Positions 10,093-21,475 of a DNA stretch of 64,000 bases are shown here, in pieces. The number at the start of each line of letters is the position of its first letter. Position 1 is the first letter of the stretch. Source of the DNA: Heterobasidion occidentale (taxonomy: Eukaryota > Basidiomycota > Agaricomycetes > Russulales > Bondarzewiaceae); NCBI GenBank assembly GCA_039111635.1, contig JBCAQO010000014.1, forward strand, positions 434,001-498,000, in the 5' to 3' direction. Below the pieces are notes generated by a model that did no database searches, was not told where the DNA came from, and saw only the letters and a program-made list of their open reading frames with translations. A program made the translations under genes and the position numbers.

Positions 10093-11982
10093 TTGAGGAA
10101 ACTCGAGTATGATTCCCCGTCATGTATTCGAATCGGAGCAATGAACAGTCATATCATTACCCCTATTCGACTTAACGTGCGGTTGACAACTCGAGGAAGA
10201 AGCGCTGGGGCCAGAGCAGCCATCGACTCGGCGTGCGAAGGGATTTTGGTAAACGAGAAGTGGGTACGAAGACACGATCTTCCAACCTATCCTTTAAACC
10301 GCCCTATCCGCGTGCGAAACATCGACGACACCATCAACAAGGCAGGCCTCATTCAACGAGGCCTAGACGCGAATCTCACCGTCAAGGACAGACGGGGGAG
10401 AACTCACACTGAACGCGTCCAGATGTTCATCACCGATCTAGGGAAAGACGACATGCTCCTAGGAACAGATTGGTTGAAATACCACGACCCCTCCATCGGG
10501 TGGAGGCGCCGTGAGGTACACTTTGATCGATGCCCCAGAGATTGCCGACAACCATATGGGTTTACCAAGGCAAGGGAAGAGCCTACCAAGAAGGCATGGC
10601 TAGCGAAACTACGCGGTGACAAGATTCCCCAGCGGACGAAGCCGCATCTTGTCTCTGAACCGGTAGGACCTTCGTGGACTTGGACTAAAGAACAATGGGA
10701 CCAAGTACCCGCGAAGGAATGGAAAGTTCGGTTCATGGAGCTACTCGAGCACAAATCCCGACAATGCAAGGCCTGGAAATGGCTCGAGGAACAAGTGACC
10801 GAAAGGAAGGAACGCCGGCAAGCTCAGCAAGAGGTAGCCCAGGGAGAAGCTTCGGGAGAAGTCGCTGAAAAAGCGCAAACACCGTTTGACTCCTCCGCAA
10901 TGGATAGCGCAGGAGAACCCATTGTCAGGAAGGTAGCTCCAGAACCCTTGGGGTTCGCAAGCTTTGACGAAGATCTAGAGGAAGAAATCAACACCACCAA
11001 CTTGAAGGGTCGGGTACCAACAGAATACCATTCTTACCTCGACATCTTCAGCAAAAGACGATCACAGAGACTTCCCCAACATACAATATGGGACCATGCG
11101 ATAAATTTCAAGCCATCTTTTGTACCCCAGGCCCCACAGATATTCCCGTTGAGCCCGGAAAAACACGATGAGTTAGGGAAATTTGTCAAGGAGCACCTTT
11201 CCAGAGGAACAATACGTCGGTCAACAGCACATAGCGCAGCCTCCTTTTTCTTTATAAACAAAAAGGATGGGAAGCTCCGTCCGGTACAAGATTATCGCCA
11301 CCTTAACGAACATACCATTCGAGACGTCTGCCCTCTACCATTAATCCAAGAACTATTGGATATTATTAAAGGAGCAACGGTATTCTTGAAGCTTGATGTT
11401 CGGTGGGGATATAACAACGTGCGCATCAAGGAGGGAGACGAATCCAAAGCGGCCTTCGTCACACCCTTGGGGCTCTTTGAACCTACAGTAATGTTCTTTG
11501 GGCTCTGCAATTCCCCGGGAACCTTCCAAGCCATGATGAACATGATCTTCCAGGAACTCATCTTGGCCCAGAAAATAGCGGTATATATGGACGACATCCT
11601 CATCTTCACGAAGACCACAGCAGAACACGTTGTGATTCTTCAGCGAGTCCTCCAAATCCTGCGCGACAATGATCTTTATCTCAAACCAGAGAAGTGTGAG
11701 TTCCACAAGGAGAAGCTGAACTACCTTGGATACACGGTCTCAAAAGACCACGTCGCTATGGAAGACTCGAAGATTGAAGCTATCCAGGAATGGCCCGTCC
11801 CACGCACAGTCCGCGATATCCAATCTTTCTTAGGCTTAGGGAACTTTTACCGTCGATTCATCGACAAGTTCTCCTTGATCGCCCGGCCCCTGCACGACCT
11901 CACAAAGAAAGACACGAGATGGGACTGGACTACGGAGTGCCAACAGGCGTTCGACCGATTAAAGAAGGCCTTTATCAGTTGA
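10093..11982 (+). pseudogene. Element A protease and reverse transcriptase
   Basis: The N-terminal part is a retropepsin-like aspartic protease with active-site sequence AIDSACEGIL (Asp-Ser-Ala rather than Asp-Thr/Ser-Gly) and a flap/dimer region ending DMLLGTDWL. After a basic linker comes the RT: PRRR-free leader, KKDGKLRPVQDYRHLN, GYNNVRIKEGDESKAAF, and the catalytic YMDDILIF at 11584 onward. The RT is followed by the connection region LGLGNFYRRFIDKFS. A TGA at 11980-11982 interrupts just before the RNase H domain where the relative C reads an Arg codon; this fits CGA to TGA. The residues needed for catalysis in protease and RT are intact, but the polyprotein cannot be completed without readthrough. 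Confidence 0.88.
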
Positions 11983-12540
11983 CCCGTCCTATTATACCCT
12001 GATCCGATGCGCCCCTACCGGCTCGTCACCGATGCTTCCCTCGCTGCGTACGGTGCAGTCCTCTTACAGGAAGGACCTGATAACGACTGGCACCCCGTTG
12101 CCTACCTTTCGGGATTGTTTTCACCACCCGAACGAAATTATGACGTACATGATCGCGAACTCCTTGCTATTATCAAGGCGCTGGAACACTGGAAACACTA
12201 CCTCGAGGGCGCTAGACACCCCTTTGAGGTCTGGACGGACCACAAGAACCTGGAGCACTTTCAAACCACGCGCGATTTGTCGAGACGACAAGCGCGCTGG
12301 AGTCTGTTTTTGTCTCGATTTGACTTCCAGCTCAGTTACAAGGCTGGAACTACCAATCATGCCGATGCTCTGTCCAGGCGTCCAGACCTTAGTGAGGGGG
12401 TAGAATCTGATAACAAGGCACAGACTCTGCTCCCGCCCAGACTTTTCACCGAGTCCAGTGAAACCCTAGTAGAGTCAAGCAAAAGCATACACGTTAAAGC
12501 AACGGAACTCGTATCCTCGGACATCCTCTCCCTTATCTGA
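11983..12540 (+). pseudogene. Element A RNase H domain
   Basis: Continues the RT polyprotein after the TGA at 11980. Ty3/gypsy RNase H motifs are present in order: LVTDASLAAYGAVL (first Asp), VHDRELLAIIKAL (Glu), WTDHKNLEHF (Asp) and NHADALSRRPD at the end. The frame is closed by a second TGA (12538-12540) before the integrase. Confidence 0.85.
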
Positions 12541-13995
12541 CACTTGCGCTCGGAACACGATTTGCTAGTCGATGTCGCACTCAAGAAACTGCTGGACAAA
12601 GGACCGAAAGCAATGAAGGGTGACCTAGGAAAATGGACACATGAAGATGGTATCACAAGACGCGACGGTTACATATGTGTCCCAAAGGATGACCTCCTTC
12701 AACGAATGATTGTCAAGATGCACCATGACACTATGGCTACAGGACACCCCGGCCGAGCAAAGACCTTGGAATTGGTGCAGCGTCATTATTGGTGGTCCAG
12801 TATGACTAAATTCGTACATCAATATGTGGATGGGTGCGCAATCTGTCAGTCCACCAAGAATCTGCCCCACAGGACCCATCCACCAATCCAACCGCTGGAA
12901 ACCACAAACACCCCTTGGCGTTTTATCTCAACCGACTTTGTAACGGACCTACCGGAAAGCAGAGGCTACGATTCGATAAACGTAGTGGTCGACCAAGGCC
13001 TGTCAAAAGGAATAGTCATAACTCTGTGCAAGAAGACGATCACGGCCGAAGAGACCACAACGCTCTTCCAGGACAATGTGTTCAAACGATACGGACTACC
13101 GACCAAGGTGGTGTCCGACAGAGGCCCCCAGTTCGCGGCAAAGTTCACAAGGGAACTATGGAAAGGGATGGGGATCACCCCGGCCCTCAGCACGGCCTAT
13201 CACCCCCAGACAGACGGAGAAACGGAACGGGTCAACCAAGAAATCGAGCAATTCCTGCGAGTTTTCTGCAACTACCACCAAGACAACTGGGTAGACTTGA
13301 TTCCCTTCGCAGAATTCTCCCACAACACCCGAAGACACTCCACCACCGGGAAATCGCCGTTTGAAGTCCTTTACGGGTTCAATCCACCATATTCGGTCGA
13401 CTCAGCTCTGGAGACCAAGGTGCCCGCAGTAACTGAACGTTTGCAGCTAATCAAGGAAGTCCAAGAAGATGCGGCTGCCAGTCTACAAATAGCAGCGCAG
13501 CACGCCAAGGACCGGGACCTGCACAGAAAACTTCCGCAGTGGGAAGTAGGAACCCAAGTCTGGTTAGAAGGAACCCACATTCGGATGACTCATCCGAAAT
13601 TCAAGCTGGCACCTAGGCGCTATGGCCCTTTTTCAGTGACCAAAAGAATCGGTCCTCTGGCTTATCGGCTGAAAATACCTGAAACATGGAAGATACACCC
13701 GGTATTTCATGCCTCTGTACTCACGGAATATCACGAGACAGAGGCCCATGGAAGGAACTTCCCCAGACCTGCCCCGGAGATCTTGAATGAAGAAGAGCAC
13801 TTTGAAGTGGAGGCCATCCTGGATTCTAGACGTCAGGGACGAGGAACCAAGTACCTCGTCAAGTGGGACGGATACTCCGAGGCCGATAACACTTGGGAAC
13901 CCTTTGCCCTCCTCAAAGATATGGCCGACGAGGCGCTTCGTGAATTTCACAAAAGCTACCCAGACAAGCCCCGACCTGCGGAGATTAGGCTTTAG
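12541..13995 (+). pseudogene. Element A integrase with chromodomain
   Basis: Reads from just after the TGA at 12538. An HHCC zinc-binding domain (MHHDTMATGHPGRA ... DGCAICQ) is followed by the DDE core: STDFVTDLP, VSDRGPQFAAKF and the Glu in ERVNQEIEQF. A GPF-like region (RYGPFSVTKRIG) precedes a C-terminal chromodomain, TKYLVKWDGYSEADNTWEP, that marks the element as a chromovirus. Chromodomains of this class target integration to modified histones. It ends at TAG 13993-13995, and 59 nt separate it from the accessory ORF. Confidence 0.9.
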
Positions 13996-14054
13996 AAAGG
14001 TATAAAAGGGGAGATGCCCCGTCCTTTTCAAAGCAAGAATCCTCCCACTAGTAC

Positions 14055-14358
14055 ATGTCCGACCACTCCTCCCTGGATTACTCCCCTGGACGTGCCATGC
14101 TCATCGATGACGGAACTACCTCCTCTCCTTCAAGAAACCCCTCGCCAGACATCATTCTGGCCGTGGCCAACCCCGACACTGGACGCCTTAGCCGAGGCAG
14201 CCACCAAGCGTCTCCAGAAGGAATTCCCGTACCAATCATTGTCCACCACACCGCGCTCGCCGTCGAAGATCAAATGGATTTACAAACCTCATCCCGGGTT
14301 GAGAGAGCTCATGACGAGCACACTGAAGGACACCAAGAAGAAGGAAGACCTGCTCCGT
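14055..14358 (+). pseudogene. Element A accessory 3' ORF, first part (before B)
   Basis: Begins MSDHSSLDYSPGRAML and matches the start of the complete 424-codon ORF of element C (27973-26699). Element B inserted at 14358, leaving the remainder at 21476-22447. A second frame (from 14014) also matches an overlapping ORF in C. No known family recognised. See the entry for C. Confidence 0.75.
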
Positions 14359-15436
14359 TGATACGCTAGAGGTGGCTCTAAGTGCCGAGCACAACACCAA
14401 AACAACCTCTAATGCAGGGGTGCTGGAGCTAGTATCTAATACACAAGGAATTGTTAGTGATGACTTTAGAAATTGAAGGCGTACTGAGAAGCAACGGGGA
14501 GTGTGAGATTATAGCGCCCGAACGGTTTCGGGACTGCACCGAACACCGACCGAACGTTCGGTCGGTCGTGTCGGGGATTCGGTCGGTAACGAGAAGGTAG
14601 TGTCGCGACCAACAACTACGTGCTTCAAGAGCCACACGGGACTCTGACAATATACGAGGGAGGACGGGGGGGTACGAGCGAAGAGACGAGTACGAACGCG
14701 AATGAGGCCGAACGACGAGGATGACAAGTTTTCGGAAGTCGACGAAGACGATTTCGATGGTTGCGACGAGTGCGGATGAGCTCTGAACTGTGGGGTGCGA
14801 AAGCTGGTTTATTCCAGAGTTGTATGTAGGTTTTTATAGTAAACAGAGCCCCTAAGTAAAATATTAAACAAGAAATGAGAGTAGATGTCGAATGGGCGCC
14901 AAGCCTTAGCGATCAGAGAAGATAAGAAGGTAGGTGAGATGTCCATATGGGTTCCGAAGGTGACAAGGTAAAAGTTAATCAGCGATGGCGAAATCCCGAA
15001 CGTTCGGGATCCGTCGCCCGAGCGTAGGTAGCCGGAACAGGCGTTGGAGAACCAATGAAAATAAAGAAGAGGTATCGTACGACCAGGGTGGCCAAGTAAT
15101 GGTACAAAATCGCGTTTGACCGACCATGTGGAGGTCGGGAAGATAAGCGATAAGGACCGACCGACTCACGGAGCACATCGGCCGACACGGAAGACTGGCT
15201 CCGATCTCGTAAACACCTATCGTAACACCCCTGTGTGGTCATGGTAAGTACGTGAAGTGTGGGCGAACTGACCCAAGTGCTGCCGAACGTCCTTTGGAGG
15301 GTTGCGGTCGGTCGGGTGGGGACCGACCGTGTTCGGTGCAAGTCGGCATCTTCGGTACTCGTCTAACGCTGTTCGGTATCTCCCCAAAGCTTCCCGAATA
15401 CCTCCCTCGGACCCTAGCGCGGGTACATGCTCATCA
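14359..15436 (-). repeat. Element B 3' LTR
   Basis: Partner of 20397-21471. The two copies differ by a few bases, including a 2-nt tcg/cg length difference near 14570. It is A+T-rich near 14820-14900 and contains many tcgg/ccga dinucleotide repeats. Confidence 0.9.
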
Positions 15437-15875
15437 TCTCCTCCCTACTGAAATCCTGACTGTCCTCAGTCAGTGGTCGGTGGCTATGAGTCGGAGCGGA
15501 AAAAAATGGCGTGGAAAGAAGTGGGGGCGTGGGAGAGATGTGGCAAGGGTGGATTAATCGGCAAGGAGATGTCATAGAAAGGACCGGGTCGGCGTGCAAG
15601 AGAGACCGGGGCTGAGTCGGCAAAGTCCTGTGGCGTGGCAACCGATTAGGTGAGGAAGTGGCTGAAGCCTAGAGTGCCCCAACTAGACGCTGGCGTGAGA
15701 GCGTGTCGGCAAAGGGCGGTGGCGCGTATCGCGGTCTCTGCCGAGCGTAGTGGCACGGGGCTTTGTCAGGTGACCACAATCACCTGCCGATCGTTGATTC
15801 TCCAGCGACTAAGTCCTTCATCGCCACCCTCCTGCCGCTTCGTCTCCTCGTCCGAACCCTTTCGGCCTTCCCACC
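15437..15875. other. Element B interior between 3' LTR and antisense gene
   Basis: No gene recognised. It must hold the polypurine tract of B on the minus strand and the promoter of the plus-strand gene starting at 15876. Confidence 0.4.
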
Positions 15876-17377
15876 ATGTCCTCCATCCTCTCTGTCCTCA
15901 AAACTAAGCTTGGGGAGTACATGCTCGCCCTTCCCGACGGCGCCGCCGAATACGAAGATTACGAGGCCTGGGCGCAGGGGTTCGCCAAACGAGTGGTAAG
16001 TCGGTCCTTCCTTTTGCCTTCTGCTGGCTGCTGACGTCCTTGCAGGCTGTATTCGATCGTTCGGCGCGTGGGCAGGACGTGCCCGAACTCGCGGCCTGGG
16101 TCGCCGAGGCTGAGAGTGGCCTCGACCATGTTGCCACCAACGACTGGCTTGCCTGGGGGTCGCGCATCTTGCCGCAGCGTGCGGCGCGCTTTGCAGCGCA
16201 GAAACAGCAACAGGCGGCCGAAGAACAGGCCCTGGCAGAGGAGGCTGCACGGGTCGCTGTTGCCGAACGTGAGGCTGAGGAAGCCGAGGCGATGCGGGCT
16301 GCCGCTGCCCGTCAGTTGGCCGAAGCGGATCGTCGGCGGCGCCGGGAGGCTTTGGTGGAGGCCATGTTCAACGGGTCGCTCGATCCTGAACAAGGTGATC
16401 GTCAGCTGTCCGAGCTGGAGGCAGAGTCCGTCCTTCCCCTTCCTCTCTTTCTTCGCTCTCCTTCTCCCTCTGCCGCCGCTTCCTCTTCTCATCCTGTCCC
16501 GTCCGCCGACTCATCCCATCCCGACCCGTCCACCGACTCGTCCTATCCCGACCCGTCTGCCGCTGACTCTGCGCTTGCATCCGCAACCGATGCCCTGGAC
16601 CGAATGAGCGTGGGTCTGGTCGCCGCCGCTGCCCCGACCGACGTGAAGGGCAAACAGTCGGCCGCGGCTGTTGTCGTCGAGTTTGCTCACCAACTGACGC
16701 CACCTCTTGGACGCGTTGTCCTTCCTCTCGGCCCTGGGACGGGCCGAATGTCGACAGTTAGGTCCCCTGTGGAGCGGAATGGTGACGGGAAGCTGCTCGA
16801 AGACCCTCCCGAATTATTACCTGGTGATGTCTTGGTGAGTTCCCTCCCTCTTGCCGCCGCTTCATATTGCTGATCATCCTTCTTCTAGGCCGACTACGCT
16901 TGTCATCGCTGTGCGACCGCCTTTCAGACCAAGGCGTTCCGATGCTACCAGAGACCTGGGCTGGTGTCGTGCACTAAGTGTGCCAGGGAGTCGAAGGGGT
17001 GTAGCTTCCAGCCCGGGTGGATGCCGATGGAGAAGGGGAAGGGGAAGTCGAAGGAGAAGGGAAAGGGGAAGTCGAAGGAGCAGTCGGCGCCGAAGGCGGA
17101 GGAGAGGGAACGCCCCTTGAAGCGTCGTAAGGTAGAGGTGGTTGTCCCCGTGCGGTCAGTCGGGGATAGCATCGCCCAAACAAAAGGTAAGTCATTTTTC
17201 GGTTGGATTGGAGATGGGAGCTCATCGTTCGGTATTGTTCGGTGCAGCCGCTCGCACCCGAAAGCCGGTCCAGCGGCTTCCTACCACTGCTAGGGCCGTC
17301 CTCACTCCTACCCGCCCTTCCCGCGCTCGTTCGGCTGCCTTCCCCGCTCCTACCGACTCTTCTCACCTCTCGCCCAT
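15876..17377 (+). CDS. Cys-rich (Zn2Cys6-like) protein gene antisense within element B, 3' end lost in gap
   Basis: Four exons with good GT-AG borders and consistent phases: 15876-15995, 16046-16834, 16889-17186 and from 17248 into the gap. The product starts MSSILSVLKTKLGEYMLALP, continues with a long Ala/Glu/Arg-rich predicted coiled coil (~residues 90-160) and a Pro/Ser/Asp repeat region, then a cysteine cluster CHRC...C...CTKC...C, with spacing C-x2-C-x10-C-x8-C-x2-C-x6-C. This resembles but does not match Zn2Cys6. A Lys/Gly/Glu-rich tract and a basic KRRKVEV segment, a likely nuclear localisation signal, follow. The family is common in agaric genomes, where its role is unknown. Intact introns imply it is spliced from plus-strand RNA, so it cannot belong to the genomic RNA of B. 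A DNA-binding role is inference. Confidence 0.7.
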
Positions 17378-17477
17378 NNNNNNNNNNNNNNNNNNNNNNN
17401 NNNNNNNNNNNNNNNNNNNNNNNNNNNNNNNNNNNNNNNNNNNNNNNNNNNNNNNNNNNNNNNNNNNNNNNNNNNNN
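17378..17477. other. Assembly gap (100 N)
   Basis: Exactly 100 Ns, the usual placeholder for a gap of unknown length. It separates the antisense gene from the protease of B; the missing pol of B (several kb in a complete element) probably belongs here. Confidence 0.95.
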
Positions 17478-17647
17478 GTTTTTGAGATGATTTTCGGGCC
17501 CCAAATCGGAGGCCATAATGTACTTGAGACAGAGATCGCGACGAGAGGGAGATAGAGAATGGAAATCTGAGGACGCTTCGATAAGTGGGAAATTGGGGGT
17601 ATCATGATCGGTGGAAATGATCAGTGCAACTTCTCCTTGATCTCGGA

Positions 17648-18946
17648 TCAATTCATCGAGTCGCGAAAACCCGCTTGTCTTCGGTGAAGGACTCGAGGGG
17701 GTCCTCGTCTGATCGTTGGAATGGTGGCTCGTCGTCCCGTGTTCGGGTCGCTGATGGTGATCGTCTGGTCTTCGTTTGAATAATTTTTGACGATACTTTC
17801 GGTGAGGATGTCGAAGGGCCGACCGAGGAGAACGTCGTAGGCTGGGTTCCGAATGATGTGGACTTGGAGGTACAGGGTGATGTCGCCGATGAGGAATGGC
17901 ACGTTGCGTGCCAGGCCCAAGGATCGGTCGATTTCGCCATTCGCCGACTGCATATTGAGGACAATTTCGGGGTCGTAGATGAGCGCCAGTTCATTGCAAA
18001 TGCCTTCCGACATGGCGATGACTTGTGAACCCGGGTCAATGACGCATTCGACTTCCTGTTGGTGATCGACGAGGGGAACAATGGACCTTAGGGCAGAAGA
18101 TTCTTTAGCGACTATCAACGGCAGAGGAATCTGACCGGGCTGTAGACTCTTCAGATATGTTTCGTACGTGTCGGGGATGATGATCGCGCCAGGTGGAGGT
18201 GTTTCAGGCTGGTGCAGGACATTGACGAAGGAGGAGACGGTCGGTCGAGTCGGTGGTTCGAGATCGTCGATGGCATAGGGTAGATCGGCATCTTGGTAGA
18301 AGGTCCGAACATTGCTGGCGTCTTTGGTAGGCGATCGGCGTGCTGACGTGGCTTCCCTGACCTGCGAACGGACTTCGGCGGAGAGGGAGAGTAGTTCGCG
18401 CTGGGTAAGCGTCACCTGAGTGGCCATCGCCCTGTTGTAGACCTCGGCTGCTACCTTCTCGTCGTAGATCGGCGCCGTAGTTTTGTAGGCCGGAGCGTCC
18501 TTCTTTGCCGAGGGTATCTTCGCCGGGGCTCCCATGTTGCGCTCGTGCGGTGGTGCATAGGTGGCGTCCTGGGCTTTGGCGTATGGGTGGATTGGAGCAT
18601 CGTCCTTGGCTGGTACCGGGGGCGGTCGCTGAGTCGGGGATGTCGGTCGGGGCTCGGGTTCGGGAGTTTCGGTCCTTGCTCGTCGTTCGGGGGCCGGTGA
18701 AGGGGTAGATGCCGAACGTCCCGTCTGCGCCATTTCGCGTGCCCTGCGCCCCGCGTTCGGAGTGTGAATAGTTCGCGTTCGAGGCTTGCGATTCGCTGGA
18801 CGTCGGTGAGTTGGTAAGTCGGGGTGACCTCCAGCAATGAGGGTGAATCGCGACGGGAGGCTATCGTCATCGGGTGAGTCGGCGCCGCGTTTACCGTAAA
18901 CATCATCTGTCCAGTCGCCAACTGGCCTGGATTCCTGCGGTGCCAT
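17648..18946 (-). pseudogene. Element B linker and retropepsin-like protease
   Basis: Minus-strand frame of 432 codons. The first ~200 residues are Pro/Arg/Glu-rich linker. A domain near the C-terminus matches gypsy-type aspartic proteases: VECVIDPGSQVIAMSEGIC, with Asp-Pro-Gly-Ser in place of the usual Asp-Thr/Ser-Gly, an ANGE-containing flap and YDVLLGRPFDILTE. The same DPGSQ variant is familiar from basidiomycete gypsy elements. It ends at 17648 before the gap without RT. Relationship to Gag: the zinc knuckle lies in a neighbouring frame, so at least one frame change lies between. Confidence 0.75.
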
Positions 18947-19892
18947 TCGTCAACTCGGTCCTTCAGATTACTACCCGTGATTTCTCTGGGTACGAATGCC
19001 CCACTTGACAATACAACCTTCCCTTCGATATTCCGCTTGCATTTGCCGATCCGAATGTATTCGGTGACCTCGGGACAGGCGCGCATGAAGTGTTCGGGAC
19101 TGCCGCAGAACATGCAGTTGTCGCCGCCTTGTCCTGGTTGTCGGGATGGTCGATCGGCTGGCCTGGACGTCCCTTGAGCTGCAATGGCCTTGACGAAGGT
19201 GTCGGTGAGTCGTTCGAACATGGTCGCCAGGTCTTCGGCCTTGATCGCGTTGGTGGGCGCGCGGCGGGGGCTGCTCGAGAGATGTCGGTAGACGTAGTGC
19301 TGTAGGCGGCTGTGGTGCCGTGCAAGACGAATCGGGCCGCATCGTGGATGTCCTGGAGGTTGTACGGGTCGTCTGGGAAATGATCGGGGAACTTGAGTTG
19401 TAGACGTTGAGAGATTCTTGCCCATAGCTCCGGTTGGAATCCTCTAGCGAAGGCGCGTCCTTGTTCGGCGACCGAGATTCGTGCCTTGCTGAGGAGGAAT
19501 ACCGTGATCGCCAGAAATCGCCGATGATAGTCGCCGAGTTCGCTGAGAGACAAGATGCCGACCCTGCTCGTTTCGCCGACTAGCTTGTCCATATCCGATA
19601 CCGACCATTTGCGCTCTTCCTCTGATCCGGGGTACAGTCTGTAGACTTCTTCGCAGAACTCCTTGAATGTCTTCGTGGCGTCGGTGAAAGTGGTGAGCGA
19701 TTCCCAAAGCTCACAGGTGTCGACGTCCAGGAATCGGCAAGCGTGTTTCTTCCTTTCCTGCTCGTCTTCTACCGCAGACCGAACGAAGTGGAAGTCCAGA
19801 TCGGCGAAATATCGTCTCAATTCGCGGGGTTGATGGGGGTCAAAGGTCGGGGCCGTTCGATCTCCACGAGCGGGCATGGATGGGGTTGCCAT
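18451..19892 (-). pseudogene. Element B Gag with CCHC knuckle
   Basis: Starts at the ATG at 19892 (MATPSMPARGDRTAPTF). Residues 1-200 form a capsid-like domain (FDPHQPRELRRYFADLDFHF, later LGDYHRRFLAI). Then the coding frame shifts from that of 19892-18963 to that of 19425-18451, where the nucleocapsid knuckle CMFCGSPEHFMRAC (CX2CX4HX4C) lies. This supports minus-strand orientation for B. The frame change is either decay, a homopolymer error or programmed; the sequence alone cannot tell. Confidence 0.75.
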
Positions 19893-20396
19893 AGTGAGAA
19901 AGTCAAAGGTGGGGGAGAAGGTATTGTTTGCTAAGGTGATCGGGGATGGAGTCGCTGGTTCGAAGGAGCGTTCTAGCGAAGTTGGTCGGATGGTCGGCGT
20001 CCAGAAGACGGGGCTGCGTGGGATTAACGGCGAGATGGAGTCGTGGAGAGATGGTATAGGAGACAGGGTGATTGTTCTAAGAGCGCAAGGTCGAGGATGG
20101 GGGAAATCGGCGGGAGTAGCGATCGGTTCGGCGACGACGGTGGGGTTAAGAAGAAAGTGGAGTCGGGTGGCGGCGAGAGCGATGGCGAGGATTCAAGATC
20201 AAGATAGTGATGGTGGGATAGATGCTCCGGGACTATATCGGCGTCTCCGAACAAACTTCGGTCGGCAGATGTTTCCTGAGTATTGAAGCTATCGATAACT
20301 GTTTGTCGTTCTTCGCGCTCCGCTGTTGGTCGGGACGAGCGACGTAGATTCCTTGAGGTAATTTTGAATACTAACCCCTCGCGGTGGGCTCCAAAA
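19893..20396 (-). other. Element B 5' leader with primer-binding site
   Basis: Between the 5' LTR and the Gag ATG. TGGAGCCCACC on the minus strand (20393-20383) lies next to the LTR and starts with TGG, complementary to a tRNA CCA end. No coding region is recognised. Confidence 0.5.
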
Positions 20397-21471
20397 TGAT
20401 ACGCTAGAGGTGGCTCTAAGTGCCGAGCACAACACCAAAACAACCTCTAATGCAGGGGTGCTGGAGCTAGTATCTAATACACAAGGAATTGTTAGTGATG
20501 ACTTTAGAAATTGAAGGCGTACTGAGAAGCAACGGGGAGTGTGAGATTATAGCGCCCGAACGGTTTCGGGACTGCACCGAACACCGACCGAACGTTCGGT
20601 CGGGTGTCGGGGATTCGGTCGGTAACGAGAAGGTAGTGTCGCGACCGACAACTACGTGCTTCAAGAGCCACACGGGACTCTGACAATATACGAGGGAGGA
20701 CGGGGGTTACGAGCGAAGAGACGAGTACGAACGCGAATGAGGCCGAACGACGAGGATGACAAGTTTTCGGAAGTCGACGAAGACGATTTCGATGGTTGCG
20801 ACGAGTGCGGATGAGCTCTGAACTGTGGGGTGCGAAAGCTGGTTTATTCCAGAGTTGTATGTAGGTTTTTATAGTAAACAGAGCCCCTAAGTAAAATATT
20901 AAACAAGAAATGAGAGTAGATGTCGAATGGGCGCCAAGCCTTAGCGATCAGAGAAGATAAGAAGGTAGGTGAGATGTCCATATGGGTTCCGAAGGTGACA
21001 AGGTAAAAGTTAATCAGCGATGGCGAAATCCCGAACGTTCGGGATCCGTCGCCCGAGCGTAGGTAGCCGGAACAGGCGTTGGAGAACCAATGAAAATAAA
21101 GAAGAGGTATCGTACGACCAGGGTGGCCAAGTAATGGTACAAAATCGCGTTTGACCGACCATGTGGAGGTCGGGAAGATAAGCGATAAGGACCGACCGAC
21201 TCACGGAGCACATCGGCCGACACGGAAGACTGGCTCCGATCTCGTAAACACCTATCGTAACACCCCTGTGTGGTCATGGTAAGTACGTGAAGTGTGGGCG
21301 AACTGACCCAAGTGCTGCCGAACGTCCTTTGGAGGGTTGCGGTCGGTCGGGTGGGGACCGACCGTGTTCGGTGCAAGTCGGCATCTTCGGTACTCGTCTA
21401 ACGCTGTTCGGTATCTCCCCAAAGCTTCCCGAATACCTCCCTCGGACCCTAGCGCGGGTACATGCTCATCA
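20397..21471 (-). repeat. Element B 5' LTR
   Basis: Matches 14359-15436. On the minus strand it begins TGATGAGCATG and ends GTATCA. Confidence 0.9.
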
Positions 21472-21475
21472 CCGT

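Larger units (their letters stand above)
14359..21471 (-). mobile_element. Element B: Ty3/gypsy-like LTR retrotransposon with an assembly gap
   Basis: LTRs 14359-15436 and 20397-21471 (about 1.08 kb, nearly identical), in the accessory ORF of A, flanked by ccgt on both sides (14355-14358, 21472-21475). On the minus strand the LTR begins TGATGAGC and ends GTATCA, followed within a few bases by TGGAGCCCACC, a plausible tRNA-type primer site. Gag (19892 downward) and a retropepsin-like protease (18946-17648) are visible; RT, RNase H and integrase are not, and 100 Ns sit where they should be. An intron-bearing gene runs antisense in the 3' half. Confidence 0.88.

Noticed and set aside
15252..15557. 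ORFs within B LTRs (15252-15557, 21287-21496 and minus-strand partners)
   Set aside because: They are identical in all B LTR copies because the LTRs are repeats, and they have no protein-like composition.
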